From Marsupella aquatica (taxonomy: Eukaryota; Marchantiophyta), in NCBI GenBank assembly GCA_973895155.1, contig OZ316895.1:744001-808000 (forward strand): a stretch of DNA of 64,000 bases, read 5' to 3'. The first letter of the stretch is position 1; every line of letters begins with the position of its first letter. Positions 32,810 to 45,786 of this stretch are shown here, piece after piece. The translations under genes and the position numbers were made by a program. The notes beneath the pieces were generated by a model. That model saw nothing but the letters and a program-made list of their open reading frames with translations, had not been told where the DNA came from and searched no databases.

Positions 32810-32817
32810 GGTGAGGC

Positions 32818-35631
32818 AAAGATGTCGAGTAGAGGAGAAGCTGTCAATTGAGATTGAAGGGGGTATGGATGGATCTGACGGTGCCAGAAGACGGGCCAGA
32901 AGAATAATTATCTGATGAAGGGCTAGGATTGGTTCCCGCTTTTTCTGATTTTTCAAAGGGACAATGGACTTTTTTGGCAGGATAGAGTATTATGTAGTAG
33001 ATACATAGATACTCGGGGGTCTCACTATATGAAGGCCTCCCCATCACCTGCGACATTTTTAGGCCTCAGAACCCCTAAAATTTAAGAAAATTTATATTTT
33101 TCTCAATCACTATAAAGTTTGAATATTCCAAAATTTTGGTTAGAAGGACCCTAGCTAATGTTCTTATAAATCTCAAAATTAGATTTGAAAGACTCTATTG
33201 TTCTTTTGAGAAAATTCTTAAGTCTTCACTTTGAACCAATAAAATGACACTATTCTTTGTTGCACATGATGTGCCATTGTTGTGGAAATGGAACCCCCAA
33301 GCATACCTCGTAACTTACACTGAATAGGCACTACCGTACGGGGATATCAACGCATTAGTCAGTTTTGCCTGAAATGAAAATAAACAGAAAATCATTGGAC
33401 AAAATGTTAGCTATAGACTAAGGGAAAATTTAAAACATCCATTCAGTTTGTGAAAAATACACAACCCTCACGGCAGAGTAAATCTAGGCAAATATACTAT
33501 GTTGTGGATTATTTGTAATAGGGAAAGGGCACATGCCTTCATGAAAATTAGTTAGTAAAAATTATAATCACTAGTTAAAATTGGAGGCCCCATTGGAGGG
33601 CTCTACAAAACTTATCCCATACACCACCAACAATTTTTATATGTTTTATTGCCCAGCCACACCATAATGCACCCAAGAAATGTAACATTGGACCTCATTC
33701 CAGAATCTAGCCTAAGGTCATGAAAGCAAATTGAAACAAAACCTACATTTGGGACTTAATTACATACTGCATATAACCTAGGGAAATCTCCAAACCTTAT
33801 CAAGGCTTTTCCAAATGAATACATAAATGGAACCAAGTAGTGTTGTTCCACCAAAAAATTGAAAATCTGTAAGACCATTTAAATGACCTTATATTTTGTT
33901 GCGCGTGATGGGTGAGATACCACATAAATGAACTCCCCAAGCACGCACCATGCAACTTTGTTGTTCAATTTTCAGGCGGGTTTAGAAACCTGCTAAGAAA
34001 CTATTGTAGCATTTCTACACATCTTACCAAGCGAAACTTTTTAATTTTTCTCCCAACTCATGGAGCATGGCTCAAAAACTTTTGAGAAAAAGCTGCACAA
34101 AATGGACCCATTTTGCGTTGTTGCGCTGTGTCACTCAGCATTCTGGTAAAAAGTAATATTATAGTCACCTTCAATAACAATTTCTTTTTTCATTCAGCTA
34201 TTTAAGATAGAACCCGAGATAGAATAATTGTCCTTTTAGTTTACTATAGGACAAAATAACAAAGTTACTTCCAGGGTAGGCCTCCTTTCAGTTCACTACA
34301 GGACAAAATATACTTTTCGATTACCAAGACAGTTGAATTATTTTCACTTCCGAAAACATTTTGCCTCAAGTTCTCAAATGTCAAACAAGGGGTTTCTTGG
34401 CACACAGGGAACCATGCAAATAATTTAGTAAGATTCGGTTAAGGAACAGAAATTTTATCCATACACGAATCTCCGGAAATGTCCCCAGGGATGGCCAATT
34501 ATAGACACTATAAGATCCACCAGAGTCACCCGCACTCTTGAACCCACACTGAACTATACCACTTTTGTTACAATGTGTAGCTAGGTTGTGTTGCTAAAAT
34601 GATGAGTAACAGTAATCAGATATTGGTTTGTCACTCAGAATTGTCGCCTGTTTAATATAGCCATAGTTCCTTAGATCATGCTCAATCATGCACCTTTGTC
34701 CCCTTGCTTGGCAGTTGACATTGTGATATGGATCCAATGAAAACTACTATGATATACTAAAGGCTTTTTCTGCTCGATATGTACTATGTTAGACTTATCT
34801 ATTAATTTTGATGTTTATGCCTGCAACGTATTTTATGGAATAAGATTCACATCCAGCCATTATGCCCTATCATGTGCTGTTATATCACCAAGGCAACTTG
34901 AATGTTCTTCCCTAGGTCACCCATATTTTGGCACCCTCTATTTCCCTAGGTCACCTGCTATTTGTCCAGAAGGAACTATACTTTGTCTACTGTAGTTTGT
35001 CTGGAGCCCTCAGTAGCTGGGGAATGTCTGTCAACAGTTTTGGAAAAATCATTTGCATGATTGGAATATTGCTTGGATTAATTGACACCCTGTTTGACAA
35101 TCTGGATGGCAATCGTGATGGCAATCTTAGCAAACATTTACGCTTGGAGTGCTCAAATATATATATCTTTGCAACTTTTCTAGAGTCTTTTCTGAGTGTA
35201 CATTCACAGTGTAACTAACTGTCACTCTATATATAACCGTAGGTTGTGCCAGACAACCTTCGATGCAATCCAAGTCCGATCGCATTCGCTAACGTTTTTT
35301 CGTCTTGCCTTTTGGTACATCTGAGTGGGGCCCGCTGGTAGTGCACGATGCAAGGGACAACTTTTAAAACATCAAACTCTGACGACTGACGGGTTCTCCA
35401 TAGCTAGGCCAGAGCAGCATTCAGTGAACTCCACGTCACTCTCCAAAGGGGACATTTCCTTGCTAATGAGACTAAAGCACAGTGAGTAACGCCAGGCCAC
35501 CTAATTGCATTGGGAGGCAATCGTCGATAAGGGATGGCAACATTCATTGTCTAGCTACACAACCCACCCTGAATCCTAGAATACATGTGCATCTGAGCTA
35601 GAGTGGATGTCGAAATGCTGGCTTGACGAAG
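32818..35631. other. Non-coding AT-rich stretch
   Basis: I see no supported gene. Short reading frames near 34786-35218 have no recognisable domains or splice context. Confidence 0.6.
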
Positions 35632-37474
35632 TTAATGTACAGCTGGCATATAAATCCCCGACCCACGTCCATATTTCTTTAACGACGGCGCAAGCATCCC
35701 CAGGCACGTTACATATTTGCGGGAATTCTCATCCATCACTCTTCCATCAATTGTTATGCAATAAGCTGTTCCTGGTGTAGTCGGAAGTCCACGACATGAA
35801 AGCCTCTCAAGATCCTTCTCGTGGAGCTCTCTACCGTTTACCAGAATGCCTGTATTACCACCAGAACAAAATTTGCACATCGGGGTATTCAGTTCCATGA
35901 TACATGGCGGAATTATGCCAAGGCATGGTCCAGGTTCCAAACCCCAAAACCCAGCCTGTATGTCGTACCAATAATTGCCAGGGTGAATTGGTCCTGCACA
36001 TTCTTCAGCCTTTTTGACGTCGACATCGTTAATGGGTATGCCATTCACCACCACTTTCCTGCGATACTTATCGGGTTTGCTTTTTCGAAGCTGCTTGACA
36101 CCCCGCTCGATACTCTTCGGTATCCTGATGTAGCCTCTAATGGCTGTAGTCGAACCTCGTGTATGCCGATCTGGCTCCTCCTGACCTTCTAGTTGACCCC
36201 TACCAATTGAAAGCTCGTCATGTCGGACAACAGTTTGCTGGAGATGATCCTCCTTCTGGCCTTCTTCATGTGCATGCGTCGGGTCTTCCTGCAGCTTCGA
36301 TGCGACCTCTTGTCGTTGACGTTCTTCGCTAACAGCTGTTCATGAGAGAGTCATTTTAGTCCGAGGCAATCATCTCGTCAGTTTGGCACATATTCTGGAG
36401 GCATAAGAGATTGAGAAGTGCATGAGACTGTAGATTACTTGTGCTGTCCCTTCTGAAATGCTATTTGCCGTACGTAATTTTACTTCCGACAATCAGATGA
36501 AAACTGACTTGGAGCACTAAAGCACTAGTGGTGCCAATTCCATCATCGTTTCTATATTTTCACCTACATTTATGAGAAAACGAAAAACTAGCTAGTATTT
36601 AGCATTACGAATTCACAGTTCTATGTGGATCGATCGAATTCCAACGTTTTTAACTTGTTGTTCCCTTATGCTCCTTAAAGTACTTCATTCCTTCCTCGCA
36701 TAATTACTGCGACAGAATTGGCACCTAGGTTCGTTTCGCCCCCGGTATTACATGTAAGTCAAGGTTTGATTTCTAAACTTTACCTTCAGAATTTGGCGAG
36801 TCAATTCCTCCATCTGCACGGAATTTTGCTAAGAATCTCTTGGAGCTTCTTAGTAGATATCCTGTGGATCCCCTCTCGCCTGAAGTATCCTGTTTTATCG
36901 TGGATAATTCATTGGTGGCCTCCTCCAAAATTTCCCGGCATGCCTCGAAATCAGCATCACAAGAAGAGATCATTGACGAGGAACTGGTTAGTCTGTCAAA
37001 TGTAGCGCCTTCACTTTCAGAATTTGAGGAGTCCGACGTTCCAGCGTCAGGCTGCAGCTTTGCCATTCGGGGCTTGGAGCCTAGCAGGAGCCAGATTGCG
37101 GATGACCTCCAACCCGGGGCAACCCGTTTGACTCTGGATGACCCATTAGTCGCCGTCTCGGAGTTGTCACGGACAAAATCTGGGTCGAAATCAATTACAG
37201 AAGAAGGGCTTGCTGACTCGGTTGCTACAGAATTGGTGTGGTCGAAGGGTACCTTTGCTTCAGTAGAAGCTTTCAGGCAGACGGAAACCCGCATCACGTC
37301 CAACGACTGACGCATAGACCTCGAAAAGGGTGAATGCTGACTGTCCTGCAGGGCTACGGTCTGATCGAGCACCTCGGGAAATAGAGAATCATCCGGGCGA
37401 TGATCAACTAGCGGCATCTCTTCTCTTGCTGCTCTTGACATGATCAAGCTTCCCTGCAGCTCTGATACTGACAT
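35632..37474 (-). CDS. Extra-large G-protein N-terminal-domain-like protein without a G-alpha domain
   Basis: Two exons join in frame: 37474-36784 (donor GTAAAG, phase 1) and 36335-35632 (acceptor ATGAACAG), giving 464 residues. Residues ~1-230 are Ser-rich and probably disordered. After a basic patch (RGVKQLRKSKPDKYRRK), the C-terminal ~140 residues match the Cys-rich region that precedes G-alpha in plant extra-large G proteins: VNGIPINDVDVKKAEECAGP, HPGNYWYDIQAGFWG, CSGGNTGILVNGRELHEKDL, DGRVMDENSRKYV. The protein stops at GIYMPAVH with no Ras-like GTPase domain, so it resembles the stand-alone 'extra-large G-like' plant proteins. Its role is unknown; XLGs act in heterotrimeric G-protein signalling. 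The frame is open upstream to ~37560 with possible acceptors, so further 5' exons (to ~38.4 kb) are possible. Confidence 0.65.
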
Positions 37475-40432
37475 GGAGCCGGGTCTCCTGCTATGACTGT
37501 CCCATGGTTGATTCAGGCAAGTTTCGCATCTGCTGACCTGCTGAAGTAATCTCCTTGGAAGTCAAGATGAATTTCGAATTCATGCGTGGCGACGACGTTG
37601 TAGTGGCACTTGTTACGGTGCTATGACTTGCTTGCAGGGCAGGTAGCTTCACCGATCGATGATTAGGAAATACAGGTCTACATCGATCCATAGTCATTTG
37701 GATACCTTCGCAAAACTGTCGACCTGTGATGCATTGGCATTATGTTCTAGAGTTGATCTCAAGCGAATCCCAAATAATGAACTAACACTCCTCCAGTTTG
37801 TTTCGACAACTGTGAGAATGATAGTCCATTGCTTGATACCTTCGCCCCCACACGCAATCTAGGAGGAACCTGGTAGAGTTGTGTCAAGTCTTTGCTCCAA
37901 GTCTGTACTTACTTCCGCGCGTTCGCTTAGCCGGCTAGAACTATATTTCTTGGTGCGTCCTCCAGTCCTCTGTGGGATGGCCGCCCCGCGGTTTACGCTG
38001 GTGGGAATTCTTATAAAAATTTCAAGGCTTTTCTGCTTCCCAAGAAGAATCGAGGTCTTTGAGACGGGCGCCAAGGACGGACTCGTGCTGACTTCAGTCT
38101 GGACAGATCGGAGCTGCGGACCGCCACCTCTGATGGCATGCACTCGGTTGGAGCTTCAGAAATGTGATACTTTACTCCCTTGATTCAAAGGAGGATCTAC
38201 ATTAGTCGTTCATGAAGCCGTCATTCAATTCTATCCAAACACGACGGAAATATGTTGTCGATCGAGTCGGCAGCTAGGGAACATCGAACGCCAGCTGTCA
38301 TGCAATCGGCCATTGACATATTTGTGTCTCCACATTCAAGGAAGGAAGTCTTTTCCTGGTAGCTTCTCCGGGGGGCTTCACAAAAGGACCAGACAACAGA
38401 CGACACTTCCAAGATCTTGCTTTAGTTGATATGAGGGAGATTGTTCGTTCAGATTTCATCGCAATCACATATCAAGTGACAGGTCCATTTTCGCTTTGTA
38501 AGAAATCTCCCAATCCAACTAGAACTGAACTGGAATGGGTCCCTCAAAATGTTAAGTGAACTAATTAACTTGACAACCGTTTTACGTCAGGAGACATCCT
38601 AAATGGACCTGATCCTGATCACGTTCTTCTAAAGGCCCCCTCAACCTTAGAACAGGAAAGGGGTCCGAAAGTTCTCACATTAAAGAAAACTTGTAAAAAA
38701 GTTGGGCACTCATTCGTAAATCGTGCCTCAACAAATTGGAAAGCAAAGCATGGCCACTTTCCAAATCGGCCAGGCACGGTGACGATAAGATCGAGTAACT
38801 TCGAATTCAGAGCATATATTTTTAGGTCTGTAGGCTTGACAGAATGATATATGGTCTACACTTTTCACAGACATCGTTCTTCTATTTGAGTGGAGACAGG
38901 GAACAGTCGACCGACTCATCAGAGGCAACTGCAGCAGGCGGAGCCCACGGTTCTACTGTGCGAGTCGTCCATCGAGTTGGGCTCAAGTAACGACGGCCCC
39001 CTCTGTTTCTGACGCTAACTTCGTCGTTGTTCAAATGTACAGCAATGAATCTTCTGATCCAGTCGTCTTCAGTTGACTTGTGAACATTGCGTTTCGAAAC
39101 CAAGTACGCCCCACGTACTGAATCTCGAGAGCCTTTCTATATTTCCTTGAACCCAAAGAAAGATCAATTCATCGATCGAGGATCTGTGTTTCAAGACGAG
39201 GATCAATCATTCCATTGGAACAGACAGCACTCTACGGTAGCTCAAAACGAGAACTGAAATCTCTAAACATGTCCAGATTCACGGGGACACCCTACAGTTT
39301 CAAGACAATCAACGTTGGCGAGGAGATCCACACTTGGAGAATAGGGAAGGAGGGGAGGGGCGAAGTTTGACGATTGAGTTGAGCTGGTCCCCATCTCTAA
39401 CAGCCTTTTGGGTAGTGGACAGCGAGCTTTAGTGGACAAGCTTTCCTTGCAATTCTGGGTTAGAAGAGGGGAAATGTTTAGTTTTTTGTGGCTGCACGGA
39501 TCCACTTTTTTTATTGAAAATGATCTCCACATAAAAATGAAAAGTTAACAAGATAATGATCTCTACATAAATTGAAAAGTCAACAAGATATTCCTCTAAG
39601 TAGTCTTGAGGAATACTCAACATTGAAAAAATGGAAACTAAACCTGAATCAGACTTTTTTCAAAACTTTCCATTGAGGGCATTTAAAATACATTCCATCA
39701 AGTTAGTTTTTTCTTAGAAAATTGAGAAAATGAAAAAATTATATGCTTTTTAGAATCCCATGGCAACATTAAATTATTTTAATATGAAAAATCTAACTTT
39801 TTCTACTCTGAGATTAAATCTTTATTAATAAAATGATTAAATCCTTGTACTTGTATTCTTGAGTTATCTTTGAGGTCCCCAAAAAATTTTGAATAAAGTA
39901 AACTTGAATTCTATTCGAATTTAATTGTATTTTTTTCATTAATATTATTAAAAAATATAATTCAAGTTTACTTTATCCCAAAAAGGTTTATCATTTATTT
40001 TTCCATCAAGAAATGAAAAATTTTAGCTCTTGATTTTTGTTTCGTCCTCTGTCACAAATCATATAGTATAACTTGAGAAGTTTATTCATTCCCTTTCTGA
40101 TCCAGTGACGAAGTAAATGGCCACCATTTGACAAGCCGTGCGGAATGTCACCTTGGCGTGCTTTGATTTTGTTGGATAGCTTGGAAGACCTTTTCTTCCA
40201 GTGTTGTTCTTTCCGGTATTTTGTTGTTCTTTTGTGACATTACAAGAGGGCCCTTCAATATCAGACAAGTGGACAAACCTCACCCAGGAAAAGAGAACAA
40301 ACTGTGTGCTCACATGAGCTAGAACCCAAACCAACTAGTCAAAACATGAGGTCCTAAAAGAGCCACAGCAAGGCGACAGACCACCCTCTTTTCTCTTTCT
40401 TGTTCGGACCAGTCTTAAGGCCAGTGGTGATA
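37475..40432. other. No certain gene; possible 5' exons of the XLG-like gene
   Basis: Minus-strand open frames at 37491-37697, 37859-38143 and 38221-38412 have Ser/Arg-rich composition like exon 1 of the XLG-like gene. They could be 5' exons, but I could not join them with good splice sites. 39500-40080 is very AT-rich and holds nothing recognisable. Confidence 0.4.
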
Positions 40433-40435
40433 ATA

Positions 40436-40888
40436 GGGCATCTCAAAGCTAGGTCATTAGAGAAAGGTACGGATTAATTTGTGATATATCTCATAACTAG
40501 CTCAAGTTATGGGACCCAGTTATAGAATTTAAAAAATGGGGGGAGGTAACATTGACCCGCCCCATAAGGCAGGAGTTACAATCTCACCTGTCTCATAGCA
40601 TATATTCTGTTTTCCTCAATTCTTGATTAGCCATCGCCTCAAATGCACTACCGATCACCACATCAGGAGCAAATCTCACGTGCCTTCAGTTGCGGCTTTC
40701 TGGAGTTCCAGAGTCCTGGATTTCCGGATTTCCACCTAAAGTTGCAAGAAAGATACGGGTTAAGTGTTGAGCCTGCGGGCTTCCCTCATGGTAGCCGAAG
40801 ATCAGCGCCCATAACATTTACGGGAGTTCCCATAATACTTGAGTTATGGGAGGGCCTTATCTTGTTGAGGCCAAGCTTTGAGACGCCC
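40436..40888. mobile_element. MITE with TA duplication (GGGCRTCTCAAAGCT ends)
   Basis: The 453-bp sequence is bounded by GGGCATCTCAAAGCTAGG and CCAAGCTTTGAGACGCCC, an inverted repeat with two mismatches. TA lies on both sides (40434-40435, 40889-40890). This fits a Tc1/mariner-type (Stowaway-like) MITE. The right end is 13 bp from the copia LTR. An isolated similar end (TAGGGCGTCTCAA) occurs at 47044. Confidence 0.65.
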
Positions 40889-40901
40889 TAATGGCATGGG
40901 C

Positions 40902-41251
40902 TGTTAGATATTGCTCTAGTCTTGTGACTCATGAGCTAACTACAGTTAGGCTAACTCGGGTTAGGACTTAGCTAATGTTAGCAGTAGTGCTGGTGTGCAT
41001 ATAGCCAGGGCTGATGCCAGACCCTGGGTGAAACTTAGGCTCATTGTTACGGAGCTAGGTGAGAGATAGGGAGAGCTTGTGCTGTGGATGCTTGGTATGG
41101 CTGGTCGGCCTACTGTAGAGTGCAGTAAAGCTCTTGTGTGTTCACGTGGACGTAGCCTCATGTGAAGGTGAACCACGTATCTCTTTGTGTCGACTCTTGT
41201 GCGTTGGATGGTTCATGGGCTTGCCGTTGCGAATGTCGTCTATGCTCAACA
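40902..41251 (+). repeat. Copia 5' LTR
   Basis: It runs from TGTTAGATATTG to GCTCAACA, 350 bp, and is followed two bases later by the tRNA primer site. Confidence 0.85.
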
Positions 41252-41265
41252 AGTGGTATCAGAGC

Positions 41266-42139
41266 ATGCCTGGGAGGTGACAAGGTTTTTTCGTGACAGG
41301 TTTTCCAGCGTTCACTGTCGATGGTACATTCGGAGTTTCGTCGCATGAAACTCGATTGTGTGTGGCTGAGTGGATAGGTTAGTGAGAGGGCTTTCTAACG
41401 GTGGTTAGAACTTGCAGATCGGTATCCGTGGTGCGGAGGAATTGAAGTTTGCGTCGTTCAGGTTTTATTCGTGTTCGACGGGTTTTCGGGGGAGAGACCA
41501 GAGTTTGCATTTTTCAACGATGTGAGTTGTGCGGTGTTCGGGAGATCGCACATTATAGCTCAAGTTCAAGGTTGAAGCGAGCTGGTCATTTCGGTAGCTA
41601 GATTGTTGTCGAGTTGTAACTAACTGCGTCATGACAAGAGAAGGGGGAGTTCAGGTTTTTCAGAAGCTATGGAGCTTGTTTCCATCTGAACCGAGTTTCT
41701 CTTCGTGACGTCCGACTCGGTGGAAGAAACGCGAAGTGCTACGGCTCAACGGTTTGATCGCGGCGAGGTGGTCATTTTGAGTCCGAGATTGGCACTTGAT
41801 GCGGAGTGAAGGCGACACGGCGGAAATTTTCTACTTTGCTGGAGCTGCAAACTGTGCCGGTGAAATTTGGCCACTTTTTCCGTCGGCGGTATTCACTTTT
41901 CTTGTTGGAAATAGCGGCTTTTCAAGTGAGTTTTTCAATTTTTTCCCGGGGGAGTTTTTTGAGTTTAAGGGGGTTTGTAACCCCTTGTGTGTGTACAAAC
42001 ACACGACTCTCCCACCTTGTGTAACGTGTATACGCCCCCCCCCCCCCCGCACCCCATTTTTCCAACACTCCGCAGCGCCAGCCAGCGCATATGCAGCGCC
42101 CGGTAGCTGCCTCCCGGACCTCTGCTGCCGCCCTGCGCC
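41266..42139 (+). other. Copia leader / lost 5' gag, with a C homopolymer
   Basis: No Gag capsid-like coding can be followed here. The region contains a poly-C run at ~42033-42049 that could reflect decay or assembly uncertainty. Confidence 0.45.
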
Positions 42140-45100
42140 TTGCATGCCCCCGCACCCCCCTTTGACACATGTTTTGCGCCCGGCCCTTTACTGTCTGATG
42201 ATGCTCAGAAGAAGTTGGGTCAATCACAAACAGCATCTTCTTTTGGCACTGCGCTGAACGTGAACCGTGGGAGAGCAGCGCAACGCTCAAATGGGCATAA
42301 CAGGTTTAGATCTACATCACGGGGGAGATCTAAATTTAGAGGGAAATTGCAAGAGAGGAAGTCTCTTGCATGTTGGAATTGTGACAAGCCTGGCCACATG
42401 AAAAGGGATTGTCGAGTAAAGAACCCTACTGCATCAGCTAACGCGACATCGAGCTCGCATGAGGTAGATTTACTTGATGATGATGACATATTGTGATGCC
42501 AAGGTTATGCTCTCAACGTAGTGTCAAATCCAGGTAGTGATGATTAGATTCTAGATAGTGCATGTACTTTTCACATTTGCTCTAGGAGAGATTTTTTCTG
42601 TTCTTACACGGTTTCCAATGGGTCAGTGTTGATGGGAAATAGAATCCCATGTCAAGTAGTTGGACTTGGATCTGTAAGATTTCAGATGTTTGATGGTGTT
42701 GTAAGAACGTTGAAGAATGTGAGACATATTCCTAGCATGATAAAAAATCTCATTTCACTTGAAGTTTTAGAAGCAAATGGCCATTAGTGGAGTTCTGCTA
42801 ATGGTGTCCTTCAAGTTTCAACTGGTACTAAAGTTGTACGTTGTGGAGGGTAGTGTAGTCTGTGATGAAGCCAATGTAACCTTATCTCATGAGGAGACGG
42901 CCCGACTGTGGCACTTCCGTTTGGGCCACATGAGTGAAAAGGTTTGGCTATTCTTCAGAAAAAAGGATTACTTTCTAATTTGCAATCTTGTAAGTTGGAA
43001 TTCTGTGAGCACTGTGTGTTGGGGAAGCAGCACACAAAACCCTTCGGAGTTGGAACTCACATCAGCAAGGAGGTACTTGAGTATATACATAGTGATGTGT
43101 GGGGTCCAGCCCCTACTCCCTCACATTCTGACGGTTATACTATGTCACGTTCATAGACGATTACTCAAGGTATGTGTGGATATACTTTCTGCACAATAAG
43201 TCTAATATTTTTACCACTTTTAAGGAGTGGAAAGCCCAAGTTGAGAATCAGACTGGTATTAAGGTGAGATATCTTCGATCGGATAATGGCGGTGAATACA
43301 ATTACGGGAAATTTGGAATGTATTGTAAGGAGCAGGAGATTACCCGCCATCTCACAACAAGTTATACTCCTCAGCAAAATTGTGGTTCTGAGAGACTCAA
43401 CCAGGCAAACACTATTGGACCGCTCGAGGAGTATGTTGAGTCAATCATGCTTACCACATGAGTTTTGGGCTGAAGTTGTCAATACTGCAGCTTATTTAGT
43501 AAATTTTTCTCCATCCAATTCTATTGGATTCTATTAGGTATTTACTCATGGTCTAGGGTTACAACATGTAACCGTAGTTAGGCTAACCATAGTCGAAGAC
43601 ATGGTTAGGTTAACTAGGATGCACACTATATGCCAAGCGGTGTTTTCTTGGATAAGTGGAACTTAGGCTCATTGTTATGGAGCCACTTGAGAGATGAGGA
43701 GAGCTTACACTATGGAGACTTGGTATGGCCGACGGGCTTAGAGTTCAGTAAAGCTCTCTTGTGTGTTTCCGTGGACGTAGCCTCGAGGAGGTGAACCACG
43801 TATCTCTTGTGTCGACTACTTGCGCGTTGGATGTGTCATGTGCTTACCGTTACAAGTGTTGTCTATGCTCAAAAGATTCAAGACGCCATTTGAAATGAGG
43901 TATGGACGTCCAGCAGATTACTCACATCTGAGGATTTTTGGATGTGATACTTATGTGCTTACACCTTCCCAGCTTCGATCCAAGTTGGAGTCCAAGTCGA
44001 AGAAGTGCATTTTCCTTGGCTATCAAAAAGGTGTGAAGGGTTATAGGTTATGGGATCCAGTAGCATATAAACTCATTATCAGTAAAGATGTGTCCTTTAA
44101 TGAGTCCAGATCATCAAAAGAGGGGGAGAGTTCTCAGGACTCCCATACTAACAAAGGGGAAATCTTCCATCTCGGACCGGGTTGAGGGGAAGATTAGTCA
44201 TGATGATGTTCATGACATGAGAGATGGAGAAGCTCTGGGCTTGAAGCTGGTTGCTATGATGAAACAAGAGGAGCATATTGTTGTTGGGGTACCTCAAATT
44301 CAACCAGTAGTAACAGCAGATCAGTCTGAGTCATCTACTAGAAGAACTTCCAGTTGTTCTATTAGAGCTCCTACCAGGTATGGTCAATGGGCAGACTCAT
44401 CTAAGCTAGATGATATTGACATTGCACCTGATGAAGATGATATGGCTTTGATCTTGGAAGAAGGAGAGCCTTCTTCGTACAGTGAGGCTTGTGCTTCAAA
44501 GCATAAGCATGAGTGGAATGCAGCAATGCAGAGGGAAATGCAATCTTTGAGTGACAACAAGACATGGGAGCTGGTGGAGCTTCCAAGAGGTCAACAAGTG
44601 GTGGACAGCAAGTGGATTTACAAGTTGAAGGAGAGTCCTTCAAAGGGTGGAGATAAGATCTACAAGGCAAGGCTTGTTGCCAAGGGATTCACTCAGGAGA
44701 AAGGAGTGGATTACAATGAGGTCTTTTCACCAGTGGCTAAGTATTCCACAATTCGGATCTTGTGTCAGCTTGTTGTGTTTTTTGGTCTGGTGATGGATCA
44801 AATGGATATTGTTACTGCTTTTCTCTATGGCAACCTGGAAGAAATTATCTTCATGAGATAGCCAGTAGGCTTTATGAAGAAAGGCCAAGGGAACTTAGTT
44901 TGCAGATTACTCAAGTCCTTGTATGGATTGAAGCAATCTCCCAGACAGTGGAACAAGCGGTTTGATGATTTCATGTTTGCTCAAGGTTTTACAAGGATGG
45001 TGTATGATCCTTGTGTGTATACAAAATCAGTCAAGAATGATGTATTTGGTTTCATCATTCTGGTTATCTATGTGGATGACATGCTGATTGTGGCTAAAGA

Positions 45101-45500
45101 TCAATCTGAGGTTGATAGTCTCAAGGCGAAATTGAGTGCTGAATTCAGGATGAAGGATCTTGGTAAGGCCAAGAGGATCTTAGGGATGGAGATTTTTAGG
45201 AAGTTCTCTGATACTGGACAGTTGTGCTTGAGTCAAGGCCAGTATGCGAGGAGAGTACTTGCACGATTCAACATGGAAAACTGTAAGCCAGTGAATATTC
45301 CTTTAGCTTCACATTTCAAGTTATCATCGGCTTTCTCTCCTACGGATGCTGTGGAGAAAGGTCTGATGGCTAAGATTCCTTATGAGAAGGCAGTAGGCAG
45401 TCTGATGTATTTGATGACTTGTACTAGGACTGACTTGGCCCTAGCGATGGGCAAGGTTAGCAGATTCATGTCAAATCCAGGGAAAGCTCAATCCCGCTGA
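42140..45500 (+). pseudogene. Copia gag-pol remnant
   Basis: 42140-42496 encodes the Gag zinc knuckle CWNCDKPGHMKRDC. Protease (ILDSACTFHIC) lies near 42548, preceded by an in-frame stop. Pre-integrase (RLWHFRLGHMS; CEHCVLGKQHTKPF) and the integrase core (YLRSDNGGEYNYGKF) lie at 42890-43531. The integrase is then cut by a solo LTR and resumes at 43880 (YGRPADYSHLRIFGCDTY). RT starts near 44510 (WIYKLKE...YKARLVAKGFTQEKGV), has an in-frame TAG at 44859-44861 and continues at 44874 with YVDDMLIVAKD. RNase H is missing after 45500. Many frame breaks make it non-functional. Confidence 0.8.
43532..43874 (+). mobile_element. Nested solo LTR of a related copia element
   Basis: The 343-bp sequence resembles the host element's own LTR along its whole length (GTGGACGTAGCCTCGAGGAG, GTGAACCACGTATCTC, GTCTATGCTCA). 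It is flanked by GATTC duplications (43527-43531, 43875-43879) that restore the integrase frame when one copy and the insert are removed. Ends have decayed from TG/CA to TA/AA. It arose by LTR-LTR recombination after insertion of a relative. Confidence 0.85.
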
Positions 45501-45786
45501 TGCCATTACCAAAGTGATTCACCAAAGTGATTCCTTTGGAGAGTTTCTCAAGTCAGACACCATGCTACTTTGCAGGTTTTGCAGTTGTAGTGCAAGTAGA
45601 GATATTTAGCAATGTGTGATTATTTGTATATGGATTACTCATTCATGTTTGACTACGGCTTAGTTCTAGTTAACCCTTGTGGTTTTTAGGGGGAGACCTG
45701 GTTTGGTGATTGTCTAGAACTTCCCGCTGAGGATTCCATCTAGTAGCATTTAGTCCAGTCTCCACGACAAGAGTCAAGGGGGAGTT

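Noticed and set aside
41796-42290. Frames on both strands across the poly-C tract in the copia leader
   Set aside because: They have no Gag similarity and the homopolymer makes frame continuity doubtful.
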